Source: Thermomicrobiaceae bacterium
GTDB taxonomy: Bacteria > Chloroflexota > Chloroflexia > Thermomicrobiales > Thermomicrobiaceae
Direction: 5' to 3'
Assembly (NCBI GenBank): GCA_007123655.1
Contig: SKKR01000110.1
Location: 1 to 5,894 of the forward strand
Length of the DNA: 5,894 nucleotides
Shown here: one piece after another, positions 5,770 through 5,894 of the stretch
Numbering within the stretch: the first letter of the stretch is position 1
How the letters are laid out: each line of letters starts with the position of its first letter
Made by a program: the position numbers and the translations under genes
The notes under the pieces: generated by a model
What the model was told of the DNA's origin: nothing
Database searches by the model: none
Seen by the model: only the letters and a program-made list of their open reading frames with translations

Positions 5770-5894
5770 GTGGCGAGAATCACACCGTTCCGCGGGATTC
5801 ATTACGATCCGCTGCGAACCCACGGGCTGAGTCCGGTCATCGGGCCGCCAGTGGATCTTCCCGACCTTAATGAAGCCAGACGCGCCATTCGTGA
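5770..5894 (+). CDS. DUF1015-like protein, N-terminal 41 residues (cut by window end)
   Basis: A GTG at 5770 has AGGAG (5756-5760) 9 bases upstream and opens a frame that runs off the window. The visible residues begin VARITPFRGIHYDP and contain VIGPPVD, matching the usual DUF1015 opening 'I.PFRglrYdp ... vvaPPYDvi'. Here the Tyr of PPYD is Val. DUF1015 proteins are typically about 400 residues, cytoplasmic and of unknown function. The gap of 86 bases from the GGT-family gene allows co-transcription but does not show it. The family call rests on about 30 residues. Confidence 0.7.
   Translation, partial: MARITPFRGIHYDPLRTHGLSPVIGPPVDLPDLNEARRAIR

Noticed and set aside
1..5894. CRISPR array, tRNA, rRNA, transposon ends, toxin-antitoxin or defence genes
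   Set aside because: I looked for regularly spaced repeats, cloverleaf-like arms, terminal inverted repeats with transposase, and small overlapping gene pairs, and found none.

Overview
The window looks like ordinary chromosomal DNA from a GC-rich bacterium (about 60% G+C by eye). It is most consistent with the Chloroflexota, perhaps a Thermomicrobia or Sphaerobacter-type lineage. The main pointer is the exported protein at 921-2141: its paired modules of about 65 residues (GHxLxxxFxDYWxxxGGL, GYPxxEE, TVQYFER) joined to a YkuD domain are a pattern I associate with that phylum. The taxonomic call is inference from protein style; no rRNA or marker gene is present.

Layout. Positions 1-804 (+) hold the C-terminal part of a GT4-like glycosyltransferase cut by the window edge. 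Positions 921-2141 (+) encode a secreted L,D-transpeptidase with two N-terminal repeat modules, preceded by a tight leader hairpin. It converges on an OsmC/Ohr-type protein (2192-2692, -), and a perfect 12-bp stem lies between the two genes and overlaps the OsmC stop codon. A SnoaL-like protein (2823-3230, -) lies upstream of osmC on the same strand, with a long hairpin after its stop. A divergent intergenic region (3231-3450) holds a perfect TATAAT on the minus strand and three copies of the heptamer CGCAACG. It separates the SnoaL gene from a small unrecognised protein (3451-3840, +). Next come a gamma-glutamyltransferase-family protein of the non-canonical type (3941-5683, +) and the first 41 codons of a DUF1015-like protein (5770 to the edge, +).

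The genes do not form an obvious pathway. Two act at or beyond the cell envelope (glycosyltransferase, L,D-transpeptidase), one is a likely peroxide or thiol-stress protein (OsmC), and the others are stand-alone enzymes or unknowns. Strand switches, hairpins between genes and individual ribosome-binding sites suggest mostly monocistronic units. I see no mobile element, CRISPR array, tRNA, rRNA, phage gene or defence system. The points most worth a second look are the repeated heptamer in the divergent region, the unrecognised 129-residue protein, the altered active-site surroundings in the GGT-family protein, and the glycosyltransferase lacking the usual EX7E glutamates.
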